64,000 nucleotides of DNA from Pedobacter duraquae (lineage in GTDB: Bacteria; Bacteroidota; Bacteroidia; Sphingobacteriales; Sphingobacteriaceae): NCBI RefSeq assembly GCF_004362245.1, contig NZ_SNWM01000001.1:992001-1056000 (forward strand), in the 5' to 3' direction. The notes below the pieces were generated by a model. The model was not told where the DNA came from. It made no database searches and saw only the letters and a list, made by a program, of their open reading frames with translations. Positions 37,553-45,577 of the stretch are shown here, piece after piece. The translations under genes were made by a program, and so were the position numbers. Positions within the stretch are counted from its first letter, which is position 1; each line of letters begins with the position of its first letter.

Positions 37553-38722
37553 TTATAATTTTCTTCTTTGTTTTTCCTTGACGATCAGATTAAGCTCCCT
37601 GCTCGTTTGTCCGGCGATAGATGTATTTTCCTGAGCTCTTCTGAACAGGTACGGCATAACAGCTTTAACTGGTCCATAAGGGACATATTTGGCTACATTA
37701 TAATCTGCATTTGAAAGATTGAAACTCAGGTTATCACTCATTCCCAGCAACTGTGCAAAATACACGTGCCTGTCTGAAGCAACAATACCATGTTGATTCA
37801 TCAATTCGGTCAACAACCTGCAACTCTCTTCATTATGTGTACCACAAACAAAACCAATTTCCTTGATATTTTCGACGCAGTATTTTAACGAGGCATCATA
37901 GTCGCGATCCGACGCCGCTTTATCAGGTTGGATTGGAGATGGATAGCCCATCTCTGCAGCGCGTTTACGTTCCTTTTCCATATAGGCACCACGAACCATT
38001 TTTACACCAAGCAAATATCCACGCTCTTTAGAAATAAGGTGATCTGCTTTGAGGTCTGCGAGCTTGTCATGGCGGTACATCTGATAAGTATTATAAATTA
38101 ATACCTTCTTTTTATTGAATAAGCTCATCATTTCTGCAGCCAGATCATCAATAGTTTTCTGAATCCAGGTTTCCTCCGCATCAATCATAATGGGCACATT
38201 TTTCTCAAAAGCTGTTTTACAGATTCTGGTGCAGCGCGTTTTGACACGCGAAAATTCCTTTTCTTCTTCGGCAGTCAACACCTTACCGGCATCAAGTTTC
38301 TCCAATAATCCGAAACGCCCAATGCCCGTAACTTTAAAAACGGTGATAGGCACCCTTGGATCCCCGGTAGCGCGTTCGATGGTTCTGATAATCTCCGCAC
38401 AGGTGAAATCGAATACCTCCTCATCATCTTCGCCTTCTACAGAATAGTCGAGGATAGTACCCACCTTGGCCGTAGACAACTGCTCTATAGTATGTTCGCA
38501 TTCTGCGATCGTTTCGCCACCACAGAACTGCTTGAAGATCGTCGCTTTAATAGCTCCCTTGATCGGCAGGCCAATATTCATAAAAAAATTGGTGATCGGA
38601 GGCCCTACTTTGGTTAGGAAGTTACTGCTGATTACTTTAAACAACAAGTAGGCACTATTGAGTTCTCCATTCGATTTATTGCGAAAAGCAATTTCGGTAT
38701 CCTCGAAATTGAGTTTTTTCAT
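37553..38722 (-). CDS. Proline dehydrogenase
   Basis: This monofunctional enzyme has about 389 residues from the ATG at 38722 (MKKLNFEDTEIAF); another ATG lies five codons upstream. It is the FAD-dependent first step of proline breakdown, giving pyrroline-5-carboxylate. Visible motifs are LIDAEE-like IMIDAEETW, the flavin/substrate-binding YLLGVKMVRGAYMEKERKRA, VCGTHNEES and the C-terminal YVPYGPVKAVMPYLFRRAQEN with the two Arg of the substrate site. No aldehyde dehydrogenase domain is attached, unlike proteobacterial PutA. It stands alone, divergent from the S4/aroB operon. Confidence 0.92.
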   Translation of the reverse strand: MKKLNFEDTEIAFRNKSNGELNSAYLLFKVISSNFLTKVGPPITNFFMNIGLPIKGAIKATIFKQFCGGETIAECEHTIEQLSTAKVGTILDYSVEGEDDEEVFDFTCAEIIRTIERATGDPRVPITVFKVTGIGRFGLLEKLDAGKVLTAEEEKEFSRVKTRCTRICKTAFEKNVPIMIDAEETWIQKTIDDLAAEMMSLFNKKKVLIYNTYQMYRHDKLADLKADHLISKERGYLLGVKMVRGAYMEKERKRAAEMGYPSPIQPDKAASDRDYDASLKYCVENIKEIGFVCGTHNEESCRLLTELMNQHGIVASDRHVYFAQLLGMSDNLSFNLSNADYNVAKYVPYGPVKAVMPYLFRRAQENTSIAGQTSRELNLIVKEKQRRKL

Positions 38723-38833
38723 GGGGGAAATTTCCATCAGGAATAAGTTAGTTAGTCAAACGGATGCAAAAATATGAATTCCCCGGCTAGCAAAGATAAA
38801 ACAGGTTGTAATAAATTGTAATTTTGCTGGACG

Positions 38834-39040
38834 ATGATAGAATTTAAGTTAGAAGGCGAATTTATTCCCATGATATCACTGTTAAAGGCTACAGGCCTTG
38901 TACAAAGTGGTGGCGAAGCTCAAACGGTTGTGGAAGACGGCCTTGTTAAATATAATGGTGCAGTCGATTATCGCAAGCGTTTAAAAGTACGCGTTGGGGA
39001 TGTTATTGATTTTATGGGTAATAAAATAACCGTAATCTAA
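38834..39040 (+). CDS. Small S4-domain RNA-binding protein
   Basis: This 68-residue protein consists of a single S4 fold of the YbcJ/YaaA type. GGEAQTVVEDGLVKYNGAVDYRKRLKVRVGDVIDF holds the Arg/Lys residues that contact RNA. It starts 93 bp upstream of divergent proline dehydrogenase and shares one base with the aroB start (TAATG), so it is translated with aroB. Its target RNA is unknown, and the coupling to aroB is not explained by known function. Confidence 0.88.
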   Translation: MIEFKLEGEFIPMISLLKATGLVQSGGEAQTVVEDGLVKYNGAVDYRKRLKVRVGDVIDFMGNKITVI

Positions 39041-40107
39041 TGGCAGAATTAGTTAATTCCGGACATACGATTCACTTCGAAACAGAGCTGCAGCCGCTTA
39101 AGACTTTTCTGGAAGATGCGAAGTACAGCAAGATCTTTGTCTTCGCAGACATCAACACTTCAGCACATTGTCTACCTGTTTTTCAGGCGATGCTGGACGA
39201 TTTCAGCACATTTGATGTGATTGAGACTGATCCCGGCGAAGAAAATAAGAATATTGATTTCTGCATTGGCATTTGGAAAACATTATTGGATTTTGAGGCT
39301 GATCGCAAAGCGCTAATGATTAACCTTGGCGGTGGTGTTATTACAGACATGGGCGGATTTGTGGCCTCGACCTACAAACGTGGTATCGATTTCATCAATA
39401 TACCTACTACCCTACTGGCTCAGGTTGATGCTTCTGTAGGCGGCAAAACAGGTATTGATATCGACAACATAAAAAACATGATCGGTACTTTCAGCCTGCC
39501 ACAGGCTGTATTTATTGAATCAGCATTTCTGAAAACTGTTCCTGAACGCGAGTTGCTTTCTGGGTTTGCCGAGATGATCAAACATGGCCTGATCATCGAT
39601 AAAGACTATTACGAAGCGCTTAAAACCAGCGATTATAAAAATATTTCGCCAGAGTTGGTATACCAGTCGGTAGCAATAAAAAACAAGGTCGTTACCGAAG
39701 ACCCTTTAGAAAAGGGCTTGCGTAAAATCCTGAATTTTGGTCATACTATCGGTCATGCTGTGGAGAGTAACTCTTTGAGCAAGGATAAAAAACCACTCAC
39801 GCACGGTGAAGCCATAGCCATCGGGATGATTTGCGAAGGCTGGCTATCGCACAAAAACAGCAACCTTACACGCGCCGAACTGGAAGATCTAACTGCTTTT
39901 ATTAAGGTTACTTATCCTCAATACACAATTAAATCCAAAGATTTTAAAGGCATCCAGGAGTTGCTGAAGAGCGATAAGAAAAATGAACACGGTCAGATTC
40001 TGTTCTCCCTTTTAGAGAGCATTGGGCAATGCGAATACAATTGCAAGGTTTCTGACCAGGACGTAATTGAAAGTTTAAATTATTACAATTCAGTCTATGA
40101 TATATGA
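39040..40107 (+). CDS. aroB: 3-dehydroquinate synthase
   Basis: This 355-residue enzyme catalyses the second shikimate-pathway step, DAHP to 3-dehydroquinate, and needs NAD and a divalent metal. The core motifs are present: NLGGGVITDMGGFVASTYKRGIDFINIPTTLLAQVDASVGGKTGID and FAEMIKHGLI, with the metal ligands FGHTIGHAVES and LTHGEAIAIGM. Length is normal. It lies between the S4 gene (one-base overlap) and the sterol desaturase-family gene (11-base overlap). The other shikimate genes follow after the pheA attenuator. Confidence 0.95.
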   Translation: MAELVNSGHTIHFETELQPLKTFLEDAKYSKIFVFADINTSAHCLPVFQAMLDDFSTFDVIETDPGEENKNIDFCIGIWKTLLDFEADRKALMINLGGGVITDMGGFVASTYKRGIDFINIPTTLLAQVDASVGGKTGIDIDNIKNMIGTFSLPQAVFIESAFLKTVPERELLSGFAEMIKHGLIIDKDYYEALKTSDYKNISPELVYQSVAIKNKVVTEDPLEKGLRKILNFGHTIGHAVESNSLSKDKKPLTHGEAIAIGMICEGWLSHKNSNLTRAELEDLTAFIKVTYPQYTIKSKDFKGIQELLKSDKKNEHGQILFSLLESIGQCEYNCKVSDQDVIESLNYYNSVYDI

Positions 40108-40993
40108 TTCCAGAGGGATAACAGTAACCTCTTTATTTTCTATGGTGATTGTCATCTCTTTTGTGGAGATGTACTTCAGCTATATGCACGACAGGAAGTT
40201 ATACACCAAACGTGATACCTGGACTAACCTCTATCTGATGACGGTGGCGGTAATTATCAATCTGGGTATGAAAACAGCTACGTTCTTTCTGCTGAATTAC
40301 TGCTATCAATTTCGCCTTTTTGAAATCCATAATGTTTGGATTTATTGGACTGTGCTAATCCTTGGCCAGGACTTCCTATACTGGCTATTGCATACGACAG
40401 GTCATTATGTACGCCTTTTCTGGGCCATGCACGTAACCCACCACTCTTCTGCGCATTTCAATCTGACCACGGGATTCCGTTCTACAGTTTTTGAACCTTT
40501 ATACCGGGTATTCTTTTATTTGCCCCTGGCATTTATGGGTTTTAACGCCATAGATATCCTTTTCGCTTATCTGATTACGCAAATTTACGGCAACCTGGTG
40601 CATACACAGACAATTGGAAAATTACATCCTGTGATAGAATATATCTTTGTGACCCCTTCGCATCACCGGGTACATCATGCCAGTAATGTACGTTACCTGG
40701 ATAAAAACATGGGTATGGTACTTATTTTATGGGACAGATGGTTTGGTACGTTCCAGGCAGAATTACCCGAAGATGAAGTGAAATATGGATTGACTACACA
40801 GCCAGAAAAAACAGATGCAGTCAACATTGTATTTCATGAATTTATAGCGATGTCTAACGACATTAAGAAGGCACCTACCATAGCTGACAAAATAAAATAT
40901 GTTTTTTATCCTCCGGGATGGAGTTATGATGGCAGCACCAAAATCGCAAAGCTGATGCAGCAGGATTTAAAGGAGGCTGAGGGCCGCAAATAA
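40097..40993 (+). CDS. Sterol desaturase/fatty acid hydroxylase family protein
   Basis: This 298-residue integral membrane protein has four or five helices. The di-iron His clusters of the family are clear: WLLHTTGHYVRLFWAMHVTHHSSAHFN and TPSHHRVHHASN. Members hydroxylate or desaturate lipids; in Bacteroidota the substrate is usually unknown and might include sphingolipids or carotenoids. It overlaps the aroB end by 11 bases, so it is translated from the same message. No metabolic link to aromatic synthesis is evident. The pheA promoter begins 17 bp after its stop. Confidence 0.87.
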   Translation: MIYDSRGITVTSLFSMVIVISFVEMYFSYMHDRKLYTKRDTWTNLYLMTVAVIINLGMKTATFFLLNYCYQFRLFEIHNVWIYWTVLILGQDFLYWLLHTTGHYVRLFWAMHVTHHSSAHFNLTTGFRSTVFEPLYRVFFYLPLAFMGFNAIDILFAYLITQIYGNLVHTQTIGKLHPVIEYIFVTPSHHRVHHASNVRYLDKNMGMVLILWDRWFGTFQAELPEDEVKYGLTTQPEKTDAVNIVFHEFIAMSNDIKKAPTIADKIKYVFYPPGWSYDGSTKIAKLMQQDLKEAEGRK

Positions 40994-41009
40994 TATTTTC
41001 AAATAACTC

Positions 41010-41039
41010 TTGACAAATTAAATTTTGTTATTACATTTG
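41010..41039 (+). promoter_or_regulatory. Bacteroidota-type promoter of the pheA operon
   Basis: TTG at 41010-41012 and TACATTTG at 41032-41039, separated by exactly 19 nt, fit the known -33/-7 consensus (TTTG, N19, TAnnTTTG). The start of transcription would be near 41045, about a dozen bases before the leader-peptide ATG. Confidence 0.8.
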
Positions 41040-41056
41040 GAGCAACGAAAAAAGAA

Positions 41057-41119
41057 ATGAAAAACGTTACTACATATTGGTTTGGTTACTTTTACTATTT
41101 TAGTAAGAGCCGGGACTAA
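41057..41119 (+). CDS. Aromatic-rich attenuator leader peptide (20 residues)
   Basis: A 20-codon frame whose residues 7-15 read YWFGYFYYF: eight of nine residues are Phe, Tyr or Trp. It is placed between a good promoter and a strong terminator ahead of pheA. This is the classical design of a leader peptide that senses charged aromatic tRNAs. Its last codons and stop overlap the first copy of a 10-nt repeat that also forms the 3' arm of the terminator. The peptide itself is unlikely to have another role. Confidence 0.88.
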   Translation: MKNVTTYWFGYFYYFSKSRD

Positions 41120-41165
41120 TATGCATACTTAGAAGATAAAAACACAGTATACAAAAGTCCCGGCC
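41108..41165 (+). promoter_or_regulatory. Antiterminator pairing segment of the pheA attenuator
   Basis: AGCCGGGACT occurs at 41108-41117 and again at 41169-41178 (3' arm of the terminator). The 41108 copy can pair over nine bases with GTCCCGGC and its flanking A (41156-41164), the 5' arm of the terminator. If the ribosome stalls at the aromatic codons, this pairing forms and the terminator cannot. If it reaches the stop codon, it covers the 41108 copy and the terminator folds. The mechanism is inferred; the repeats are seen directly. Confidence 0.8.
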
Positions 41166-41184
41166 TAAAGCCGGGACTTTTTTT
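41154..41184 (+). terminator. Attenuator terminator before pheA
   Basis: An 11-bp perfect stem AAAGTCCCGGC/GCCGGGACTTT with a five-base loop, followed by a T-run to 41184. It ends 20 bp before the pheA ATG, so it must be read through for the operon to be expressed. Confidence 0.92.
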
Positions 41185-41203
41185 GTTTAAAGCAAAAATT
41201 AAC

Positions 41204-42037
41204 ATGAAAAAAGGACCAAGAGTTGCAATACAGGGCACAAAAGCATCGTTTCACGAGGAGGCTGCTTTTAAGTATTTTGGTAAGGACATCCAAACTGTTG
41301 AGTGTAACTCATTCAAAATTACCTGCGAATGCCTGGAGCGTAAAGAAGCAGACTATGTGGTAATGGCCATAGAAAATTCTATCGCCGGCAGCTTGTTACC
41401 AAACTACACCTTGCTGCGCGAGTATAATTTCAACATCGTTGGTGAGGTATACCTGCCAATTCAATTACACCTGATGGCTTTACCAGGCGTTAAGTTTGAA
41501 GATGTAAAATATGTAACCTCCCACCCTATTGCAATCCGTCAGTGTATCGATTTCTTTGATCAGTTTCCTCATATTCAGGTAATAGAAAGCAACGACACTG
41601 CAGCTTGCGCTAAAAAGATCAGGGAAGAACTGCTAACAGACACCGTTGCTATTGCCAACACGCTTGCAGCAGAACTTTACAACCTCAATATTATTGAGCG
41701 CAGGATTGAATCAAACAAAAAGAACTACACCCGTTTTCTGATCTTAAAAGGTGAGAGAAATGAAGAAGAAACAACAATTAACAAAGCCTCAATCTGTTTT
41801 CAGGTGGGTAACCATGTTGGTGCCTTATCGAAAGTGCTCAACATATTCTCTGAATTAGGCATCAATCTGACAAAAATCCAGTCTATGCCCGTATTAGGTA
41901 AAAGAAACGAATATAATTTTTATGTGGATATAGAATGGGGCAGCATAGAGAACTATGACACCGCCATCCGTAAAGTACTGAAATACACAGTAAACTTCAA
42001 TATAATGGGCGAATACGCCAAAAACGACAAAGTATAA
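41204..42037 (+). CDS. pheA: Prephenate dehydratase with ACT domain
   Basis: The ATG at 41204 (MKKGPRVAIQGTKASFHEEAA) is chosen; the longer frame begins inside the terminator T-run. The 277-residue enzyme converts prephenate to phenylpyruvate, the committed step to Phe. Visible blocks are the N-terminal substrate site AIENSIAGSLLPNYTLL and the catalytic KKNYTRFLIL (Thr-Arg-Phe). The C-terminal ACT domain begins SICFQVGNHVGALSKVLNIF. The ESRP motif that helps bind Phe in other dehydratases reads QSMP here, so feedback by Phe may be weakened. No chorismate mutase domain is attached; that activity is in the next gene. Expression is controlled by the upstream attenuator. Confidence 0.94.
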   Translation: MKKGPRVAIQGTKASFHEEAAFKYFGKDIQTVECNSFKITCECLERKEADYVVMAIENSIAGSLLPNYTLLREYNFNIVGEVYLPIQLHLMALPGVKFEDVKYVTSHPIAIRQCIDFFDQFPHIQVIESNDTAACAKKIREELLTDTVAIANTLAAELYNLNIIERRIESNKKNYTRFLILKGERNEEETTINKASICFQVGNHVGALSKVLNIFSELGINLTKIQSMPVLGKRNEYNFYVDIEWGSIENYDTAIRKVLKYTVNFNIMGEYAKNDKV

Positions 42038-42071
42038 TTCACAACAATATTTACTCCCAAACCCAACAAAA

Positions 42072-43223
42072 ATGAAATTAAGTTTAAACATCCAACCATT
42101 AAACAGCTGGATCAACATCAAGAATGAGCCCCTTATTATCTCTGGTCCCTGCAGCGCAGAAACTGAAGAACAACTATTATCAACAGCACACCTGCTGGCA
42201 GCTACCGGAAAAGTATCGGTATTGAGAGCTGGGATCTGGAAACCACGTACCCGTCCGGGCGAGTTTGAAGGTATTGGTAGCATTGGTCTGGAATGGTTAA
42301 AAAAAGCAAAAGAACAAACTGGTTTGCCTACGGCAGTTGAAGTAGCTACAGCAAAGCATGTGGAAGAAGCACTTGCTGCAGGTGTTGATATCCTTTGGAT
42401 TGGTGCCCGCTCAACAGCGAATCCGTTTACTGTTCAGGAAATTGCCGACGCTTTAAAAGGTGTTGATATTCCTGTGTTGGTTAAAAACCCTGTGAACCCG
42501 GATCTTTCATTATGGGTTGGTGCATTAGAGCGTATTAACAATGCTGGTATTACTAAATTAGGTGCTATTCACCGTGGCTTCTCTTCGTACGAGAAAAGTG
42601 CTTTCCGCAATGAACCAATGTGGGAACTGGCAATCCAGCTGAAAACTTTATGCCCTGAATTGCCAATCATCAATGATCCAAGTCATATCTGCGGTAACCG
42701 CGAACTGATTCCTTATATTTCACAAAAAGCATTAGATCTTGATCTTCAGGGGCTGATGATCGAATCACATATTGATCCTTCTGTAGCATGGACAGATGCC
42801 AAGCAACAGGTTAGCCCTGCGGCATTGGAAGAGTTGGTAGACCGCTTAAGCCTACGTAAAGCAGAATCTAAAAATGAAGAGTTTGTAGATAAATTAGCCG
42901 ATCTGCGTAAGCAAATTGATAAAATCGATGACCTCATGATCCAGAAACTTGGTGAGCGCATGGCGATTGTAGAACAGATTGGTATTTACAAAAGAGATAA
43001 CCAGGTTACTATTCTACAGGTTAACCGTTGGGACGAAATTATGCAGAAGCGCGGTGCAATGGGTAAAGTTTTAAAGTTAGACCCTGTATTTACAGAGAAA
43101 TTCCTTGAACTTGTTCATGGAGAATCTATCAGAAAACAAACCCTAATCATGAATGAAGGCAAAGCTGCAGCTAATGTTGCTGAAGCAAGTGCACCAGTTA
43201 CTGTAGAAACACTTCCTGGATAA
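42072..43223 (+). CDS. Bifunctional DAHP synthase / chorismate mutase
   Basis: This 383-residue fusion has two parts. Residues about 1-265 are a KDO8P-type DAHP synthase (PLIISGPCSAETEEQ, GIWKPRTRPGEFEGIG, WIGARSTANPFTVQEI, VLVKNPVNPD, AIHRGFSSYEKSAFRN, NDPSHICG). Residues about 270-360 are an AroQ-type chorismate mutase (ADLRKQIDKIDDLMIQKLGERMAIVEQIGIYKRDN). It makes the first shikimate-pathway intermediate and also converts chorismate to prephenate for PheA, so the pathway's entry and branch point sit in one protein. Such fusions are normal in Bacteroidota and allow feedback through the mutase domain. It is 34 bp after pheA and shares one base with aroA. Confidence 0.94.
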   Translation: MKLSLNIQPLNSWINIKNEPLIISGPCSAETEEQLLSTAHLLAATGKVSVLRAGIWKPRTRPGEFEGIGSIGLEWLKKAKEQTGLPTAVEVATAKHVEEALAAGVDILWIGARSTANPFTVQEIADALKGVDIPVLVKNPVNPDLSLWVGALERINNAGITKLGAIHRGFSSYEKSAFRNEPMWELAIQLKTLCPELPIINDPSHICGNRELIPYISQKALDLDLQGLMIESHIDPSVAWTDAKQQVSPAALEELVDRLSLRKAESKNEEFVDKLADLRKQIDKIDDLMIQKLGERMAIVEQIGIYKRDNQVTILQVNRWDEIMQKRGAMGKVLKLDPVFTEKFLELVHGESIRKQTLIMNEGKAAANVAEASAPVTVETLPG

Positions 43224-44476
43224 TGAAAAAAAATGCATTCGTCAGTTTCTCTGGAAAATCACCTGTAAACGCAACAATTTACCTGACGGGCTCTAAAAGC
43301 GAAAGCAACAGAGCCCTGGTGATTGCTGCGTTAAGCAATGGACTTGTTGAGGTAAAAAACCTCTCCGATGCCGCGGATACCGTTACGCTGAATGGCATTC
43401 TGCAAAAGCTGGATAAAAATACGACCTCGGTGCAAACCGTTGACGTTGGTCATGCTGGAACGGCAATGCGCTTCCTGACTGCTTTTTTATCTACCACACC
43501 GGGTCGTTTCTTGCTTACCGGTTCAAAAAGAATGAAGGAAAGACCGATTAAACTGTTGGTTGAAGCACTCACTACTTTAGGGGCATCCATTAATTACACT
43601 GAAGAGGAAGGGTATCCGCCCTTGGAAATTAATGGTGGGTTTACTCAAAAAACTGCCAGCATTAGTATTAAAGGCGATGTGAGCAGCCAATATTTATCCG
43701 CTTTACTTATCATTGCTCCTGTATTGGAACTCGGGTTAACGCTAACGATTGAGGGGTACCTTACTTCGAGACCTTATGTAGAAATGACGTTAAAGATGTT
43801 GGAAGAAACAGGTATAACACATAGCTGGAACGATAACATCATTCAGATTAATAAGCAAGATCATAAATCTTCTACGCTTGTTGTAGAACCCGACTGGTCG
43901 GCCGCTTCCTACTGGTATAGCATCGTAGCACTGCTTGATGATGCAACCATTGCATTGCCTCACCTCAAACATGCGAGTCTGCAGGGAGACAGCCGCATCC
44001 AGTCAATCATGACAATACTGGGCGTAAGCACCAGCAGAACAGCTGAAGGCATCAGCCTTAAAAAAGTGTTGCCATCATCGGATATTGACGACATTCTGGA
44101 TTTGCAGGACTGCCCGGATCTGGCACAGACTATTATTGTTTGTGCTGCTGCCAAGGGACTTCATCTAAAGTTTACAGGATTGGAAACCCTAAAAATCAAG
44201 GAAACCAACCGCGTTAAGGCATTACAAAACGAACTGGCGAAGATTGGCGTAGAACTAGTTGAAGACAACCTTATTTATACATTGGTTTGTGATAACCTCC
44301 ACTTCCCTGAAAAGGTAGTGTTTAAAACATACGATGACCACAGGATGGCGATGGCGTTTGCACCATTAAGTATCCTGATTAAGGAAATAGAGATGGAAGA
44401 TATGGATGTGGTAGAAAAGTCGTACCCTGATTTCTGGAGCGACCTGGAAAAAGCAGGGTTTATTATAAAAAGCTAA
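43223..44476 (+). CDS. aroA: 3-phosphoshikimate 1-carboxyvinyltransferase (EPSP synthase)
   Basis: This 417-residue cytoplasmic enzyme condenses shikimate-3-phosphate with phosphoenolpyruvate. Recognisable blocks are the N-terminal YLTGSKSESNRALVIAAL, DVGHAGTAMRFLTAFLS (phosphate-binding loop), GDVSSQYLSALLI, TNRVKALQNELAKIG and the C-terminal YDDHRMAMAFAPL with the catalytic Asp/His/Arg. It is slightly short but complete. The start overlaps the previous stop by one base (TAATG). The position after the DAHP synthase gene places it under the same attenuated promoter. Confidence 0.95.
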   Translation: MKKNAFVSFSGKSPVNATIYLTGSKSESNRALVIAALSNGLVEVKNLSDAADTVTLNGILQKLDKNTTSVQTVDVGHAGTAMRFLTAFLSTTPGRFLLTGSKRMKERPIKLLVEALTTLGASINYTEEEGYPPLEINGGFTQKTASISIKGDVSSQYLSALLIIAPVLELGLTLTIEGYLTSRPYVEMTLKMLEETGITHSWNDNIIQINKQDHKSSTLVVEPDWSAASYWYSIVALLDDATIALPHLKHASLQGDSRIQSIMTILGVSTSRTAEGISLKKVLPSSDIDDILDLQDCPDLAQTIIVCAAAKGLHLKFTGLETLKIKETNRVKALQNELAKIGVELVEDNLIYTLVCDNLHFPEKVVFKTYDDHRMAMAFAPLSILIKEIEMEDMDVVEKSYPDFWSDLEKAGFIIKS

Positions 44477-44488
44477 TTAACGATAGAT

Positions 44489-45577
44489 ATGGCAGGAAAT
44501 TCATTTGGTCAGTTATTCAGAATCTCGACTTTTGGGGAATCACATGGTGTGGCTATAGGTGTGATCATAGATGGCTGTCCGGCGGGCCTGCCGATTGACC
44601 TGGCTTTTATTCAGGCAGAACTGGATATGCGGAGACCGGGGCAGTCCAGGATTACCACTCAGCGTAAGGAAAGCGACACCGTACAAATTCTTTCAGGAAT
44701 TTTTGAGGGCCAAAGTACAGGCACCCCGATTGCGCTGTTGATTCCAAACGAAGACCATCGATCAAAGGACTATGAGCACAATAAAAATGTTTACCGCCCT
44801 TCGCATGCCGATTACACATATGATGCGAAATATGGTGTCAGAGATCACCGTGGTGGCGGCCGTTCCTCTGCCCGCGAAACCGCAGCCAGGGTAGCTGCAG
44901 GAGCTATTGCTAAGTTATTGCTGAAACATGCTGGAATCGAAATTTTCGCGCATGTATCTGCTGTGGGCAAAATTAATGCTCCTGCGCTGGCTCCTCTTCC
45001 TGTACAGGAATTATTTGCCTTGCGTGAAGATAATATTGTACGATGTGCAGATGCTGCTGCAGCAGCAGAAATGATAGCATGCATCGAAGGAATCCGTAAA
45101 GATGGAGATACCATTGGCGGAAAGATCAATTGTGTGATCCGTAACTGCCCCGTGGGTTTGGGAGAACCTGTTTTTGATAAGCTACATGCAGATCTGGGCA
45201 AAGCAATGCTCAGCATTAATGCGGTCCACGGTTTTGAATACGGATCTGGGTTTGAGGGTAGTGAGATGAAAGGCTCCGAGCACAATGATATTTTCGAAAC
45301 AGATGGTAAATCACCAAAAACGCTGACCAACTTTTCAGGAGGTATTCAGGGAGGTATCTCCAACGGAATGGAGATTAGCTTCAAAGTAGCTTTTAAGCCT
45401 GTAGCCACGATCATGCACAATCAGCAGACCGTAGACAGTGAAGGTAATGCTGCAGAAATTAAAGGTAAGGGCAGGCATGATCCATGCGTAGTACCCCGTG
45501 CCGTAGTCATTGTAGAAGCTATGGCAGCACTGGTATTAGCAGATCAGTTTTTAAGAAATAAAGTTAGCCGGCTTTAA
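44489..45577 (+). CDS. aroC: Chorismate synthase
   Basis: This 362-residue FMN-dependent enzyme performs the last common step, EPSP to chorismate. Diagnostic motifs are [81 protein letters not shown] and the C-terminal [21 protein letters not shown]. It is the last gene of the pheA operon. Its stop codon overlaps the stop of the convergent E1 dehydrogenase gene by four bases; a CCGGC/GCCGG hairpin straddles this point. Confidence 0.96.
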   Translation: MAGNSFGQLFRISTFGESHGVAIGVIIDGCPAGLPIDLAFIQAELDMRRPGQSRITTQRKESDTVQILSGIFEGQSTGTPIALLIPNEDHRSKDYEHNKNVYRPSHADYTYDAKYGVRDHRGGGRSSARETAARVAAGAIAKLLLKHAGIEIFAHVSAVGKINAPALAPLPVQELFALREDNIVRCADAAAAAEMIACIEGIRKDGDTIGGKINCVIRNCPVGLGEPVFDKLHADLGKAMLSINAVHGFEYGSGFEGSEMKGSEHNDIFETDGKSPKTLTNFSGGIQGGISNGMEISFKVAFKPVATIMHNQQTVDSEGNAAEIKGKGRHDPCVVPRAVVIVEAMAALVLADQFLRNKVSRL

